The position numbers and the translations under genes are program-made. Positions 1-11,105 of a DNA stretch of 64,000 bases are shown piece after piece (within the stretch, counting starts at the first letter, position 1; each line of letters starts with the position of its first letter). The notes under the pieces are model-generated. The model saw only the letters and a list, made by a program, of their open reading frames with translations. It had not been told where the DNA came from and made no database searches. Source of the DNA: Streptomyces cinnamoneus (GTDB lineage Bacteria; Actinomycetota; Actinomycetes; Streptomycetales; Streptomycetaceae). The DNA lies in assembly GCF_002939475.1 (NCBI RefSeq), contig NZ_PKFQ01000001.1, positions 2,787,001 through 2,851,000 of the forward strand, given 5' to 3'.

Positions 1-1
1 A

Positions 2-862
2 TCGGAGGCCCGGGAAACGGCCTCGTCGGCGATCCCGCCCGAGCACGACGCACCCGGCCTCGCCGGGCTCCCGGAGATCCCCCCGTACGACGAGGTGGGA
101 CCGGTCGACGCGCGTGCGCTGTCCAAGACACTCTTCGCCCGCCTCTCCTCGCTTGAGGAGGGCACCCATGAATACGCGTACGTCCGCAACACCCTCGTCG
201 AACTGAACCTCGCCCTGGTCAAGTTCGCCGCCTCCCGGTTCCGCACCCGCAGCGAGCCGATGGAAGACATCATCCAGGTGGGCACCATCGGCCTGATCAA
301 GGCCATCGACCGCTTCGAGCTCAGCCGCGGCGTCGAGTTCCCCACCTTCGCGATGCCGACGATCATCGGCGAGATCAAGCGCTTCTTCCGCGACACCAGC
401 TGGTCGGTGCGGGTCCCCCGCCGCCTCCAGGAGCTCCGCCTCGACCTGGCCAAGGCCGGTGACGAGCTGGCCCAGCGGCTCGACCGCTCCCCCACCGTCG
501 CCGAACTGGCCCAGCGCCTCGGCATCACGGAGGAAGAGGTCGTCGAGGGCATGGCCGCGAGCAACGCCTACACGGCCAGCTCGCTGGACGCCCAGGCCGA
601 GGAGGACGACACCGAGGGCTCGCTCTCCGACCGCATCGGCTACGAGGACCACGGTCTTGAGGGCATCGAGTACGTGGAGTCCCTCAAGCCGCTGATCGCC
701 GAACTCCCCTCGCGGGACCGCCGGATACTCTCCCTGCGGTTCGTGGCGAACATGACCCAGTCGGAGATCGGTGAGGAGCTGGGCATCTCCCAGATGCACG
801 TCTCCCGTCTGCTGTCCCGCACGCTGGTGCGCCTGCGCAGAGGTCTGCTGACCGAGGAGTGA
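2..862 (+). CDS. RNA polymerase sigma factor, SigB/SigF family (5' end outside window)
   Basis: Alternative sigma factor of the group 3 SigB/SigF/SigG type, which directs RNA polymerase to stress or differentiation promoters. The reading frame is open from the first base, so the true start is probably upstream; a GTG at 95 is an internal alternative. Visible parts are region 2 (LVKFAASRF, then DIIQVGTIGLIKAIDRFE), region 3 around VPRRLQELR, and region 4 with the helix-turn-helix MTQSEIGEELGISQMHVSRL. Several paralogues exist in Streptomyces. Its place beside hutI suggests the SigI-type paralogue (my memory of S. coelicolor gene order), so no symbol is given. Regulation is usually by an anti-sigma/anti-anti-sigma pair, which would lie outside this window. 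Confidence 0.93.
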   Translation, partial: SEARETASSAIPPEHDAPGLAGLPEIPPYDEVGPVDARALSKTLFARLSSLEEGTHEYAYVRNTLVELNLALVKFAASRFRTRSEPMEDIIQVGTIGLIKAIDRFELSRGVEFPTFAMPTIIGEIKRFFRDTSWSVRVPRRLQELRLDLAKAGDELAQRLDRSPTVAELAQRLGITEEEVVEGMAASNAYTASSLDAQAEEDDTEGSLSDRIGYEDHGLEGIEYVESLKPLIAELPSRDRRILSLRFVANMTQSEIGEELGISQMHVSRLLSRTLVRLRRGLLTEE

Positions 863-890
863 CACCGGACGGCCCAGGCGGGCCGGCCAC

Positions 891-926
891 ACTGTGTGCC
901 GCACGGGACGTCCCGTGCGGCACAGT
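891..926. terminator. Hairpin terminator between sigma gene and hutI
   Basis: A strong GC-rich inverted repeat (13-bp perfect inner stem GTGCCGCACGGGA with a CG loop, extended by CACAGT/ACTGTG with a 2-nt bulge) lies between the convergent sigma and hutI genes. It has no T-run, which is usual for actinomycete terminators, and could serve both strands. The remaining sequence to 1091 shows nothing else. Confidence 0.7.
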
Positions 927-1091
927 GGCATGCGCGGGCGCGGCACGGCGTGACCGCCCGCGGCGGCCGACGGCCGCGGGCAGCGCCGCCATCACCCCCG
1001 CCTCTCCTGGAGTTCGGCGACGTGCCGGTCAGGGCGGCGGGCGACGCGGCCTCGTGAGCCCCGGCCCGGCCTTGAGCGGCCCGCCGCCGTC

Positions 1092-2261
1092 TCAGCCCTG
1101 GTGGCGTACGCCCGCGCGCCAGACCGCGGAGACCAGCGGCACGCCCGGCCGGTAGGCGAGGTGGACGTGGCTCGGGGCGTCCAGCAGGACGAGGTCCGCG
1201 CGGGCGCCGGGGGCGAGGCGGCCGATGTCGGTGCGGCGCAGGGCCGCGGCGCCGCCCGCCGTGGCGGACCAGACGGCCTCGTCGGGGGTCATGCCCATGT
1301 CCCGCACCGCCAGCGCCACGCAGAACGGCATGGAACTGGTGAAGGACGAGCCCGGGTTGCAGTCCGTGGAGAGGGCGACCGTCACGCCCGCGTCGAGCAG
1401 CCTGCGGGCGTCCGGCCACCGGGCGCGGGTGGAGAACTCGGCGCCGGGCAGGAGCGTGGCCACGGTGGTGCCCTGGGCGAGGGCGTCCACGTCGGCGTCG
1501 GTGAGGTGGGTGCAGTGGTCCGCGGAGGCCGCGCCCACCTCGACCGCCAGCTGGACGCCGGGGCCGTGGCCCAGCTGGTTGGCGTGGACGCGCGGGATCA
1601 GACCGCGCCGCTCGCCCGCTTTCAGGACGGCCCGGGCCTGGTCGCCGTCGAAGGCGCCCTTCTCGCAGAACACGTCGACCCAACGGGCGTGCGGGGCACA
1701 CGCGTCGAGCATCTCGCCGGTGACGAGGCCGACGTAGCCGGCGGGGTCGTCGGCGAACTCGGGGGCGACCACGTGCGCGCCGAGGTAGGTGACCTCGTCG
1801 GTGTGGGCGGCCGCGATGCGCAGGGCCCGGGACTCGTCACGGGTGGTCAGGCCGTAGCCGGACTTGGTCTCCAAGGTGGTGGTGCCCTGGCGCAGGGCCT
1901 CGCCGAGGTAGCGCAGGAGGTTGGCCTCCAGCTGCTCGTCCGTCGCCGCGCGGGTCGCCGCCACGGTGGTGCGGATGCCGCCCGCGCTGTAGCTCTGCCC
2001 GGACATGCGGGCGTTGAACTCGGCGGTGCGGTCGCCGGCGAAGACGAGGTGGGAGTGGGAGTCGACGAAGCCGGGCAGCGCCGCCCGGCCCGCCGCGTCG
2101 ACGGCGTTGTCAGTGGCGGGTGCTTTGCTTGACGCACCGATCCAGGCGACGCGGTCGCCGTCGATGACGACGGCCGCGTCCTGGACCAGGCCGAGGGGGC
2201 CATCGCCGAGGGAGGGGTCGTTGGTGACGAGACTGCTGATGTTGGTGATCGCCGTGCTCAT
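1092..2261 (-). CDS. hutI: Imidazolonepropionase HutI
   Basis: Hydrolyses 4-imidazolone-5-propionate to N-formimino-L-glutamate, the third step of histidine degradation, in the cytoplasm. The 389-residue protein is of normal length for the metal-dependent amidohydrolase family. The first metal motif is HSH at residues 69-71 (in [13 protein letters not shown]), and STDCNPGSS near the C terminus carries the late metal Asp. The ATG at 2261 was chosen because GGAGAGAG sits just upstream; the frame is open further upstream but runs into hutF. It is the last gene of hutU-M20-hutF-hutI, with only 20 bp between the hutF stop and this start, so it is very likely cotranscribed. Confidence 0.95.
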   Translation of the reverse strand: MSTAITNISSLVTNDPSLGDGPLGLVQDAAVVIDGDRVAWIGASSKAPATDNAVDAAGRAALPGFVDSHSHLVFAGDRTAEFNARMSGQSYSAGGIRTTVAATRAATDEQLEANLLRYLGEALRQGTTTLETKSGYGLTTRDESRALRIAAAHTDEVTYLGAHVVAPEFADDPAGYVGLVTGEMLDACAPHARWVDVFCEKGAFDGDQARAVLKAGERRGLIPRVHANQLGHGPGVQLAVEVGAASADHCTHLTDADVDALAQGTTVATLLPGAEFSTRARWPDARRLLDAGVTVALSTDCNPGSSFTSSMPFCVALAVRDMGMTPDEAVWSATAGGAAALRRTDIGRLAPGARADLVLLDAPSHVHLAYRPGVPLVSAVWRAGVRHQG

Positions 2262-2281
2262 GCTCTCTCCGGTCCTCGGCG

Positions 2282-3619
2282 TCAGCCGCGCAGGGCGGCG
2301 ATGGAGTCGGCCAGGGCCCCGGGCACGTCGGGCACCAGCTGGTGCGCCCCGTCGCGCACGACGTGCCGGCCCGCCACCACCGTGTGGCGGACGTCCTGGC
2401 CCGTCGCGGCGAATACGGCCGTCTCGGCGCCCAGCCGGGCCGGCGGTCCCGCGGTTCGGACGGAGTCCAGCGCGACCGTCGTGAAGTCGGCGAGCGCGCC
2501 CGCCTCGATGCGGCCCGCCTCCGCCCAGCCGAGCGAGGCGTGGCCGTCGGCGGTGGCGGCGCGCAGCAGGGCGGCCGCCGTCCAGTGGCCCCGGGTGCGG
2601 GTGCGCAGGCGCTCGTCGAGCTCCAGCGCGCGTGCCTCTTCGAGCAGGTCGATCACGGCGTGGCTGTCGCTGCCGAGCGAGAGGGGGCTGCCGGCCCGCT
2701 GGAGGCGGGCGGCGGGCCCGATGCCGTCGGCGAGGTCCCGTTCCGTGGTGGGGCACATGCAGATCGTCGAGCCGGCGTCGCCGAGCAGGCGGATGTCGTC
2801 GTCGGTCAGGTGCGTGGCGTGCACGGCGGAGGTGCGGGGGCCGAGCACGCCGTGGTCGGCGAGGAGCCGGGTGGGGGTGCAGCCGTGCGCGGCCAGGCAG
2901 GCGTCGTTCTCGGCGGTCTGCTCGGAGAGGTGGACGTGCAGGGGCGCTTCGCGGTCCTTCGCCCAGTCGGCGACGGTCGCCAGCTGGTCGGCGGGCACGG
3001 CGCGCACGGAGTGCACGGCGGCTCCGATCCGGGCGTGGTCCGCCGGGGTCAGCGCGGCGGCGCGCTCGGCCCAGGCGTCGGCGGTGCCGTCGGAGAAGCG
3101 CTGCTGGTGGCGGTTGGGGGGCTCGCCGAAGCCGGCGGAGAGGTAGGCGGTGTCGAGGAGGGTGATGCGGATGCCGGCTTCCGCGGCGGCCGCGATCAGG
3201 GCCTCGCCCATGGCGTTGGGGTTGGCGTAGGGCGTGCCGCCGGGGGCGTGGTGGAGGTAGTGGAACTCCCCCACGCAGGTGATGCCGGCGAGGGCCATCT
3301 CGGCGTAGGTGGCGCGGGCGAGGGCGAAGTAGCTGTCCGGTGTGAGCGCCCCGGCGACGCCGTACATCACGTCGCGCCAGGTCCAGAAGGTGCCGCTGCC
3401 TTCCTGGGTGCGGGCCCGCAGGGCGCGGTGGAAGGCGTGGCTGTGGGCGTTGGCCAGGCCCGGCAGGGTGAGCCCGCGCAGGCTCACCGCGCCGGGCGGC
3501 GGGGCCGTCACCGCGGTGCGCACCGCGGTGATCCGGCCGTCCGCCACGTCGACGGCCACGCCCGACTCGACGACGGGGTCGAGCCAGGCGTGCTCGGCCC
3601 AGTAGGTCGTCACCTGCAC
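2282..3619 (-). CDS. hutF: Formimidoylglutamate deiminase HutF
   Basis: Converts N-formimino-L-glutamate to N-formyl-L-glutamate and ammonia, the five-step branch of histidine breakdown. The amidohydrolase fold is shown by [12 protein letters not shown] (metal His 59 and 61), the His in LHVHLSEQ, and [11 protein letters not shown] with the late Asp. Length is 445 residues, normal for the family. Two GTG starts compete: 3619, with GGAGG placed about 7 bases upstream, and 3613, which forms a GTGA overlap with the stop of the upstream gene. I use 3619 because its ribosome-binding-site spacing is better. Either way translation is coupled to the M20 gene upstream. Confidence 0.93.
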   Translation of the reverse strand: MQVTTYWAEHAWLDPVVESGVAVDVADGRITAVRTAVTAPPPGAVSLRGLTLPGLANAHSHAFHRALRARTQEGSGTFWTWRDVMYGVAGALTPDSYFALARATYAEMALAGITCVGEFHYLHHAPGGTPYANPNAMGEALIAAAAEAGIRITLLDTAYLSAGFGEPPNRHQQRFSDGTADAWAERAAALTPADHARIGAAVHSVRAVPADQLATVADWAKDREAPLHVHLSEQTAENDACLAAHGCTPTRLLADHGVLGPRTSAVHATHLTDDDIRLLGDAGSTICMCPTTERDLADGIGPAARLQRAGSPLSLGSDSHAVIDLLEEARALELDERLRTRTRGHWTAAALLRAATADGHASLGWAEAGRIEAGALADFTTVALDSVRTAGPPARLGAETAVFAATGQDVRHTVVAGRHVVRDGAHQLVPDVPGALADSIAALRG

Positions 3620-4982
3620 GACAGGCCCTCCAGTACGTCGGCGAGTGCGGTCACCCCGGCCAGGCAGTCGTCCTCGGTCGCCGTCTCGGCGGGCGAGTGG
3701 GAGACGCCGGTGGGGTTCCGTACGAACAGCATGGCGGTGGGGATCACGCCCGACAAAATCCCCGCGTCGTGTCCGGCGCCCGTGGGCAGGACGGGGACGT
3801 CGCCGAGCAGTTTCGCCAGTTCGTCGCGCAGGTCGTGGGCGAACTCCACGACGGGCGTGAAGGACTCCCGGGTGACCTCGACCCGCACGCCGTCGCGGGT
3901 GCCGCGCTCGACGGCGGCCTCCTCGACGGCGGCGACGACGGCCGCCAGGGTCTCCTCGTCGGCGGCGCGCGAGTCCAGCCAGCCGCGGACGAGGGAGGCG
4001 ATGGCGTTGACGCCGTTCGGCTCGACGCCGACCTTCCCGAAGGTGGCCAGGGCGCCGGCGAGGCGGGCCTTCTTGCGGGCCGCCAGCACGGTGTTGGCGT
4101 AGGTCAGCATCGGGTCGCGGCGGTCCTCGATGCGGGTGGTGCCGGCGTGGTTGGCCTCGCCGTGGAAGTCGAACCGCCAGCGGCCGTGCGGCCAGATCGC
4201 GGAGGCGACGCCCACGGCGTGCGTGGTGTCGGCGAGGGCGCGGCCCTGCTCGACGTGGAGCTCGACGAAGGCGCCGACGCGGGCGAGGCGTTCGGGGTCG
4301 GGGCCGATGGTCTCCGGGTCGTGACCGGCCCGTTCCATGGCCTGGGCGAGGGAGATCCCCTCGGCGTCCCGCAGGGCGTGGGCCTTCTCCCGCGTGAGCT
4401 GCCCGGCGGCCAGCCGGGAGCCGACGCAGGCGAGGCCGAAGCGTGCGCCCTCCTCGTCGCCGAAGTTGACGATGGCGAGGGGGCGGCCGGGCCGGGCGCC
4501 GCGCGCCCGCAGCTCGTCCAGCGCGGCGAAGGACGACACGACGCCCAGGGGGCCGTCGAAGGCCCCGCCGTCGGGCACGGAGTCGAGGTGCGAGCCGGTG
4601 ACGACGGCGTCCCCGGCCTCCGGGTCGCCGAGCCAGGCCCACTGGTTGCCGTTGCGGTCGAGTTCGTAGGTCAGGCCGCGGTCGACGGCCTGCGCCTTGA
4701 ACCACTCGCGGCAGTCGGCGTCGGCGCCGGTCCAGGCGAAGCGGCGGTATCCGCCGGTGGCCGCGTTGCGGCCGACGGGCCGGAGGTCGGCCCACATCTC
4801 GTGGAAGGACCGGGTCGCGGGCGGTCGTCCCGCCGGGGCGACGGGGGCGCCTCCCCTGCTGTTCGGGGCCGCGTCCGGCGCCGGCCGGCCGCCCTCACCG
4901 TGGGCACCCGCTTCGGGTGTGGCCCGGTGGCCGGACCGCACCGACCCGTCCCGCCCCGCGGGACGCTCGCCCACGACGTCGC

Positions 4983-4986
<4 letters not shown>
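3610..4986 (-). CDS. M20 family metal-dependent amidohydrolase (annotated in relatives as allantoate amidohydrolase)
   Basis: Zinc-dependent M20 amidohydrolase/carbamoylase of the allantoate amidohydrolase type, 458 residues. Metal-site motifs are complete: [11 protein letters not shown] (His133), GAFDGPLG (Asp144), NFGDEEG (Asp177, Glu178, Glu179), ELHVEQG (His244) and GAGHDAG near the end. The start is the GTG at 4986, whose GTGA overlaps the hutU stop, with GGGAG just upstream. The first 60 residues are a Pro/Gly/Ala-rich tail not needed by the family. The gene sits inside the hut operon between hutU and hutF. No HutG-type formylglutamate deformylase is visible, so I infer it may release formate from N-formylglutamate. 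Allantoate or another ureido substrate remains possible. Confidence 0.88.
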
Positions 4987-6641
<1,655 letters not shown>

Positions 6642-6661
6642 GGGCCCTGCCTCCCTGGCTC

Positions 6662-6707
6662 TGAATAGAACACTGCACAGTTTGAGGCGGTGAATAGGGC
6701 TAGTCAA
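6662..6707 (-). promoter_or_regulatory. Candidate hut operon promoter with a TGAATAG direct repeat
   Basis: On the minus strand TTGACT (6707-6702) could be a -35 element for hutU. The plus strand shows TGAATAG twice, at 6662-6668 and 6691-6697, 29 bp apart, between the two genes. A -10 element is not obvious. The spacing of about three helical turns would suit a dimeric regulator; this is inference. Confidence 0.3.
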
Positions 6708-8121
6708 CAGGCGGTCGTCGGGAAGAGTCGTCCGCCAGGCCCGCGAGGTCCGCGAGCCGGACCGGGTGGCCCAGCGGACGCCGGTCGAGGGCGTCCGCCT
6801 CGGCGAGCGGGTGCCCGAGCAGCCCCGCCGCCAGGTCCGCCACGGCGCGCCCGCACATCCGCCCCTGGCACGCGCCGAGCCCGGCGCCGCACGCCAGGCC
6901 CAGGGCCCGCGCCCCGTCCGCACCGCGCCCGACGACGGCCTCGCGCAGCTGCCCGTACGTCACCTCCTCGCAGCGGCACACGACCGTGTCCTCGCGGAGC
7001 CAGGTCCGCCAGCCGTCGCCCACGGGATACGTCGCGGCGAGCGCCGCCGCGAAACGGCGCCCGGCGCGGGCGCGCGCCTCGGCGGCCATCGTGCGCGCCG
7101 GATCGGCGGGCCTGCCGGTCAGGTCCGCGGCGGCCGTGAGTCCCGCGAGCTCCCCCTCCGCGGCGGCCGCCGCCGCGCCCCCGCTTCCCGTCAGGTCGCC
7201 GGCCGCGTAGACGCGGCGCACGGAGGTCTGCTGGCGCGGCCCCACCAGGACCCGGCCGTCACGGACCGCGCAGCCGGCCGCGAGGGCCAGTTCCAGCTGG
7301 GGCAGGAAGCCGTGGCCCACGCACAGGGCGTCCACCGGCTCCACGACCCGCTCGGTGCCGTCGACGATCCGCCAGCGGGCGTCCACCCGGGCCACGGTGA
7401 CCGCTTCGAGGCGGTCGCCGCCGTGCGCGGCGACGACCGCGCGGCGGGTGCGGTACGCGATGCCGTGCCGGGTCAGTCCGGTGGTGTGGGCGGCGAGTTC
7501 GGCGAGCTTGTCCGGGCCCCCGTCGCGCAGCGCCACGACGGGGGACCGCAGCCAGGAGGCGGGCCGCCCGGCCTCGTAGACGCCCACGACCCGGGCCCCG
7601 ACGCCCAGCAGCGACGCGGCCACCGGCGGCAGGAACGGGCCCGTGCCCGCGACCACGACCCGGCGCCCCACCGCCGTCCGCTGCCCCTTGGCCAGGGCCC
7701 GCGCCGCGCCGGCCGAGACGACCCCCGGCAGGTCCCAGCCGGGGAAGGGGAGCACCCGGTCGTGGGTGCCGGTGCACAGGACCAGACCGTCGGCGGCGAG
7801 CGCGCGCACCCCACGGCCGGCCGCGTCCGCCGGCCCCTGCTGGAGGAGCACCAGGTGACCGGCGGGCGGCGGGCCCGGTTCCAGGGACCAGACGGTGGCG
7901 TGGGGCAGGTGCTCGACGCGCGGGTGCGCGGTGACGGCGCGCTGGAGCGGGTTCGCGCGGTAGTGCCGTCCCGCCGGCGGTGGCTGGAGGTGGTACTGGC
8001 CGCCCGCCCGCGCCGCGCTGTCGACGAGCACGACGCGGACGCCGCCGCGCGCCGCCGCGAGCGCCGCGGCGACTCCCGCGGGGCCGGCGCCCACGACCAC
8101 CAGGCGCGGGGCGGCGCTCAC
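6700..8121 (-). CDS. FAD/NAD(P)-dependent dehydrogenase subunit with bfd-like [2Fe-2S] domain (HcnB / D-hydroxyproline dehydrogenase alpha-like)
   Basis: Pyridine-nucleotide-disulphide-oxidoreductase-type flavoprotein of 473 residues, the middle component of HcnABC, opine-oxidase or D-hydroxyproline-dehydrogenase complexes. The N terminus has the FAD motif [15 protein letters not shown] and AGGQYHL; a second Rossmann motif is [22 protein letters not shown] binds the flavin. The C-terminal fifth is a bfd-like cluster domain with CRCEEV and then [14 protein letters not shown]. The GTG start at 8121 overlaps the upstream stop as GTGA, so it is coupled to the [2Fe-2S] gene. The three genes in order encode small ferredoxin, FAD/2Fe-2S subunit and DAO-type subunit. 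The substrate cannot be read from sequence; no hydroxyproline epimerase or other pathway gene is adjacent. Confidence 0.88.
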   Translation of the reverse strand: MSAAPRLVVVGAGPAGVAAALAAARGGVRVVLVDSAARAGGQYHLQPPPAGRHYRANPLQRAVTAHPRVEHLPHATVWSLEPGPPPAGHLVLLQQGPADAAGRGVRALAADGLVLCTGTHDRVLPFPGWDLPGVVSAGAARALAKGQRTAVGRRVVVAGTGPFLPPVAASLLGVGARVVGVYEAGRPASWLRSPVVALRDGGPDKLAELAAHTTGLTRHGIAYRTRRAVVAAHGGDRLEAVTVARVDARWRIVDGTERVVEPVDALCVGHGFLPQLELALAAGCAVRDGRVLVGPRQQTSVRRVYAAGDLTGSGGAAAAAAEGELAGLTAAADLTGRPADPARTMAAEARARAGRRFAAALAATYPVGDGWRTWLREDTVVCRCEEVTYGQLREAVVGRGADGARALGLACGAGLGACQGRMCGRAVADLAAGLLGHPLAEADALDRRPLGHPVRLADLAGLADDSSRRPPVD

Positions 8122-8465
8122 CGGGGCCCCGGGCCGCCGTCGCCCGCTCCCCCGGCGCCCGTTCTCCCGTCGTCCGTTCTCCCGTCGTCCGCTCCGGGTG
8201 GGCGCGCGGGCAGCCGCGCGCCGTCCTGCGTCTCGATCCTGTCCCCTTCGCGCAGTTCCCGCAGACAGGCCCGCACGTCCGGGAGGCCGTTGACGACGAC
8301 CAGGCAGTCGTGGCAGACGCCGGTGCCGCAGAAGAGGCCACGCGGCCGGCCGCCGCGGCGTGTGGTGCGCCAGGAGGGGCGGTCCGCGGTCAGCAGGAGA
8401 GCCGCCACGGTCTGGCCCTGCCGGGCCTGGTGGGGCACGCCGTCGACGTACACGGTCAGGGGCAT
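8118..8465 (-). CDS. Small (2Fe-2S) ferredoxin-like subunit (HcnA / D-hydroxyproline dehydrogenase gamma-like)
   Basis: A 115-residue plant-type [2Fe-2S] protein that would pass electrons within the oligomeric amino-acid dehydrogenase. The four ligands are in the expected arrangement: FCGTGVCHDC gives C-x4-C-x2-C, and RACL supplies the fourth. The N-terminal VYVDGVPHQARQGQTVAALL is the usual beta-grasp start. The ATG at 8465 overlaps the end of the DAO-type gene by 10 bases, and its stop overlaps the FAD-subunit start, so all three subunits are translationally coupled. The C terminus is extended by about 20 Pro/Asp/Gly-rich residues. Confidence 0.88.
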   Translation of the reverse strand: MPLTVYVDGVPHQARQGQTVAALLLTADRPSWRTTRRGGRPRGLFCGTGVCHDCLVVVNGLPDVRACLRELREGDRIETQDGARLPARPPGADDGRTDDGRTGAGGAGDGGPGPR

Positions 8466-9622
8466 CCGTCCTCCTCTCCGAGGCCGGGGCGGTCCACCCG
8501 GTACGGCCTCGGGTCCAGCAGCGGGGGTTCGCCGGTGAAGAGCTGCGCGAGCAGTTCGCCGGTGGCGGCGGCGAGGCCGGCCCCGGCGCCGGCGTGACCG
8601 GTCGCGTGCCACAGGCCGGGCCGGCGCGGGTCCTCGCCGATGACGGGGAGCCGGTCGCGGGTGCAGGCGCACAGGCCGTCGTGGACGCGCAGGACGGGCA
8701 CGTCCGCCAGGGCGGGGAACAACGCCGTCGCCCCGCGCGCCAGCCCGGCGAGCACCTCGGCGCGCGGCACCCCGCCGCGCGGCACCGGCCCCGTCCGCCC
8801 GATCAGGACGGGCCCGGCGGGGGACGGACCGACGGAGACCGGGGCGGGCCCCGCGCCGGACACCTGGTGCCGGACGGTGCCCAGCGGCAGCGGCGCGGTG
8901 ACCAGCGTGGTGGCCGGCCGGGACGGCACGGGCAACGGGACGCGGGCCTGCCGGGCGAGGGCGGCGGCGCCGGTGCCGCAGGCGTTGACGACGGCCACGC
9001 AGGGCACCTGGCCCTGGGCGGTCCGCACGCCCACGACCCAGCCGTCGGCGCCGGTCTCCACGCCGAGCACGCCCACGCCGGAGCGGACCTCGCCGCCGCG
9101 CGCCCGGACGGCGGCGAGCAGAGCGGTCGCGGCGAGCACCGGCTGCAGGCGGGCGTCCTCGGGGTAGCGCACGGCCGCCCGGACGGCGGGGGTGAGGCGG
9201 GGCTCGTACCCGGCGGCCTCTTCGGGCGTGAGATCCACGGCGGTCACCCCTGCCGCACGCTGGGCGGCGGCGAGGTCCCGCAACGCCGTGGCCTCCGCCT
9301 CGCGGGTGGCGACGACGAGACCGCCCTGGGGCGCGAACTCGCACGCGGCGCGGGACCCGATCTCCTCGCGCAGGGCGGCGAGCAGGACCGGCCAGCGGCG
9401 CAGCGCGGCGCGGGCCAGGGCGAGCCCGGCGCCGGGCGCCTTGTCGGAGACGAGCAGCCGGCCCTCGCCGCGCGCGGTGGTGGCCCCGGCCAGGGGCCCC
9501 CGGTCGAGCACGAGCACGCGCACTCCGCGCCGGCTCAGGGCCTCGGCGCACGCGGCACCGATGATCCCGCCGCCGACCACCACGACGTCGACGCCTTCCC
9601 GTAGAACGCGCATGCGCCGCAC
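8456..9622 (-). CDS. DAO-family FAD oxidoreductase (HcnC / D-amino-acid dehydrogenase beta-like)
   Basis: Catalytic flavoprotein of the D-amino-acid-oxidase (DadA/glycine oxidase) family, 388 residues. It shows VVVVGGGIIGAACAEALSRRG (FAD phosphate loop), the following acidic end LVLDRG, and the late GLWHATGHAGAGAG motif. As the beta subunit of an HcnABC-like complex it would oxidise an amine such as a D-amino acid, glycine or opine. The GTG at 9622 has a weak GAGA upstream; the ATG at 9613 is an alternative start giving 385 residues. It is the first gene of a three-gene operon that diverges from the PLP decarboxylase at 9738. Confidence 0.88.
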   Translation of the reverse strand: MRRMRVLREGVDVVVVGGGIIGAACAEALSRRGVRVLVLDRGPLAGATTARGEGRLLVSDKAPGAGLALARAALRRWPVLLAALREEIGSRAACEFAPQGGLVVATREAEATALRDLAAAQRAAGVTAVDLTPEEAAGYEPRLTPAVRAAVRYPEDARLQPVLAATALLAAVRARGGEVRSGVGVLGVETGADGWVVGVRTAQGQVPCVAVVNACGTGAAALARQARVPLPVPSRPATTLVTAPLPLGTVRHQVSGAGPAPVSVGPSPAGPVLIGRTGPVPRGGVPRAEVLAGLARGATALFPALADVPVLRVHDGLCACTRDRLPVIGEDPRRPGLWHATGHAGAGAGLAAATGELLAQLFTGEPPLLDPRPYRVDRPGLGEEDGCP

Positions 9623-9737
9623 CGCCGTTCTCAGAGACCGCCGCGAAGCTAGCCCCCGCGCGCGCGGCGGTCAACACCGGCGGCCGGGGCGGTCCGGCCC
9701 CGTGGCGCGGACCGCCGCCCGGTGGTGGAGTAGGGGC

Positions 9738-11105
9738 ATGGGCGTCGAGGACCGCGGGGACGCGGCGCGGCGGCGGGACGCCGCCGTGCTCCAAGCCGTG
9801 CGGCAGGGGGTCGTGGGGGCGGGGCGGCCCGTCGTGGGGCTGCTGGACGTGCGCGGCGTGCGGGAGGCGGCCCGGGGGCTGCGGGAGGCGTTCGCGCGGG
9901 CCGGCCCGGGCGGCGCCCGCGCGCTGCACGCCTTCGCGGTGAAGGCCGCGCCCCTCGTGCCGGTGCTGCGGCTGCTCGCCGGGGAGGGGCTCGGTTGCGA
10001 GGTCGCCAGCCCCGGGGAGCTGGCCCTGGCCCGGGCCGCCGGCGTGGCGCCCGGCCGCATCGTGCTGGACTCGCCCGCCAAGACCACCGCCGAGCTGCGC
10101 GAGGCCCTCGCGCTCGGCATCGCGGTCAACGCCGACAGCCGGGAGGAGCTGGCCCGCCTGGACGCCCTCGTCGCCGCCGTGCCCGCGCCGCCGGACCTTC
10201 CCCTCGGGCTGCGCGTCAACCCGCAGGTGGGCGGCGGCAGCATCGGCGCGTTCAGCACCGCCACCGAGACGTCCAAGTTCGGGGTGGCCCTGCGCGATCC
10301 GGGGGCGCGTGACTGGCTCGTGCGCGCGTACGCCGAGCGGCCGTGGCTGACCGCGGTGCACGCCCACGTGGGGTCGCAGGGCTGCCCCCTGGAGCTGATG
10401 GCCGAGGGCGTGCGCCGGGTCCACGAGCTGGCCCGGGAGATCGACGCCGCGGCCGGCGGGCGGCGGGTCCGGACCCTCGACATCGGCGGTGGCCTGCCGG
10501 TCAACTTCGCCTCGGACGAGGTCACGCCCACGCACGACGCGTACGCGCGCGTGCTCGCCGCCGCGGTGCCGGGGCTGTTCGACGGGGCTTACGGGCTGGT
10601 GACCGAGTTCGGCCGTTCCCTGCTCGCCAAGAGCGGGATGATCCTGGCCAGGGTGGAGTACGCCAAGAGCGCCGGGGGCCGCCGCATCGCGGTGACGCAC
10701 GCCGGTGCCCAGGTGGCGGTGCGCACGGTCTTCACCCCCCACGCGTGGCCCCTGCGCGTGGCGGCGTACGACGCCCGGGGGCGGCCCAAGACGTCGCCCG
10801 CCGTCGCGCAGGACGTCGCCGGGCCGTGCTGCTTCGCGGGCGACCTGGTCGCGGTGGACCGGCTGCTGCCCCGCCTCGACGCCGGGGACCACGTCGCGTT
10901 GCTGGACACCGGCGCGTACTACTTCTCGAACCACTTCGCGTACAACACACTCCCCCGCCCCGGGGTTTACGGCTATGCCGTCGACGAACAGGACGTGGAA
11001 GGGCAGGCCGTGCGCTTTGCGACCGTACGGCCGCCGCAGTCGCTTGCCGAGCTGGTCGCCGAGAGCGGCGCCGCGCACGCCGCGGACCTCAGCGCGCTCC
11101 GCTGA
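9738..11105 (+). CDS. Fold-type III PLP-dependent decarboxylase (diaminopimelate decarboxylase-like)
   Basis: 455-residue alanine-racemase-fold PLP enzyme. The PLP lysine lies in HAFAVKAAP, HVGSQG is the barrel histidine motif, DIGGGLP binds phosphate, TEFGRSLLAKSG follows, and the C-terminal barrel has DTGAYYFSNHFAYNT. This pattern is that of LysA-like decarboxylases, but the divergence and context argue against the housekeeping lysine enzyme; diamino acids or D-amino acids are possible substrates. The ATG at 9738 is preceded by GGAG at 7 bases. It is transcribed divergently from the amino-acid dehydrogenase operon with 115 bp between them, hinting at joint regulation, and overlaps the next gene tail-to-tail by 17 bp. 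Confidence 0.85.
   Translation: MGVEDRGDAARRRDAAVLQAVRQGVVGAGRPVVGLLDVRGVREAARGLREAFARAGPGGARALHAFAVKAAPLVPVLRLLAGEGLGCEVASPGELALARAAGVAPGRIVLDSPAKTTAELREALALGIAVNADSREELARLDALVAAVPAPPDLPLGLRVNPQVGGGSIGAFSTATETSKFGVALRDPGARDWLVRAYAERPWLTAVHAHVGSQGCPLELMAEGVRRVHELAREIDAAAGGRRVRTLDIGGGLPVNFASDEVTPTHDAYARVLAAAVPGLFDGAYGLVTEFGRSLLAKSGMILARVEYAKSAGGRRIAVTHAGAQVAVRTVFTPHAWPLRVAAYDARGRPKTSPAVAQDVAGPCCFAGDLVAVDRLLPRLDAGDHVALLDTGAYYFSNHFAYNTLPRPGVYGYAVDEQDVEGQAVRFATVRPPQSLAELVAESGAAHAADLSALR

Noticed and set aside
2282..4795. Much longer upstream extension of the hutF reading frame
   Set aside because: The extension is antisense-like Arg/Pro-rich sequence overlapping the M20 gene, and the family start fits 3619 or 3613.
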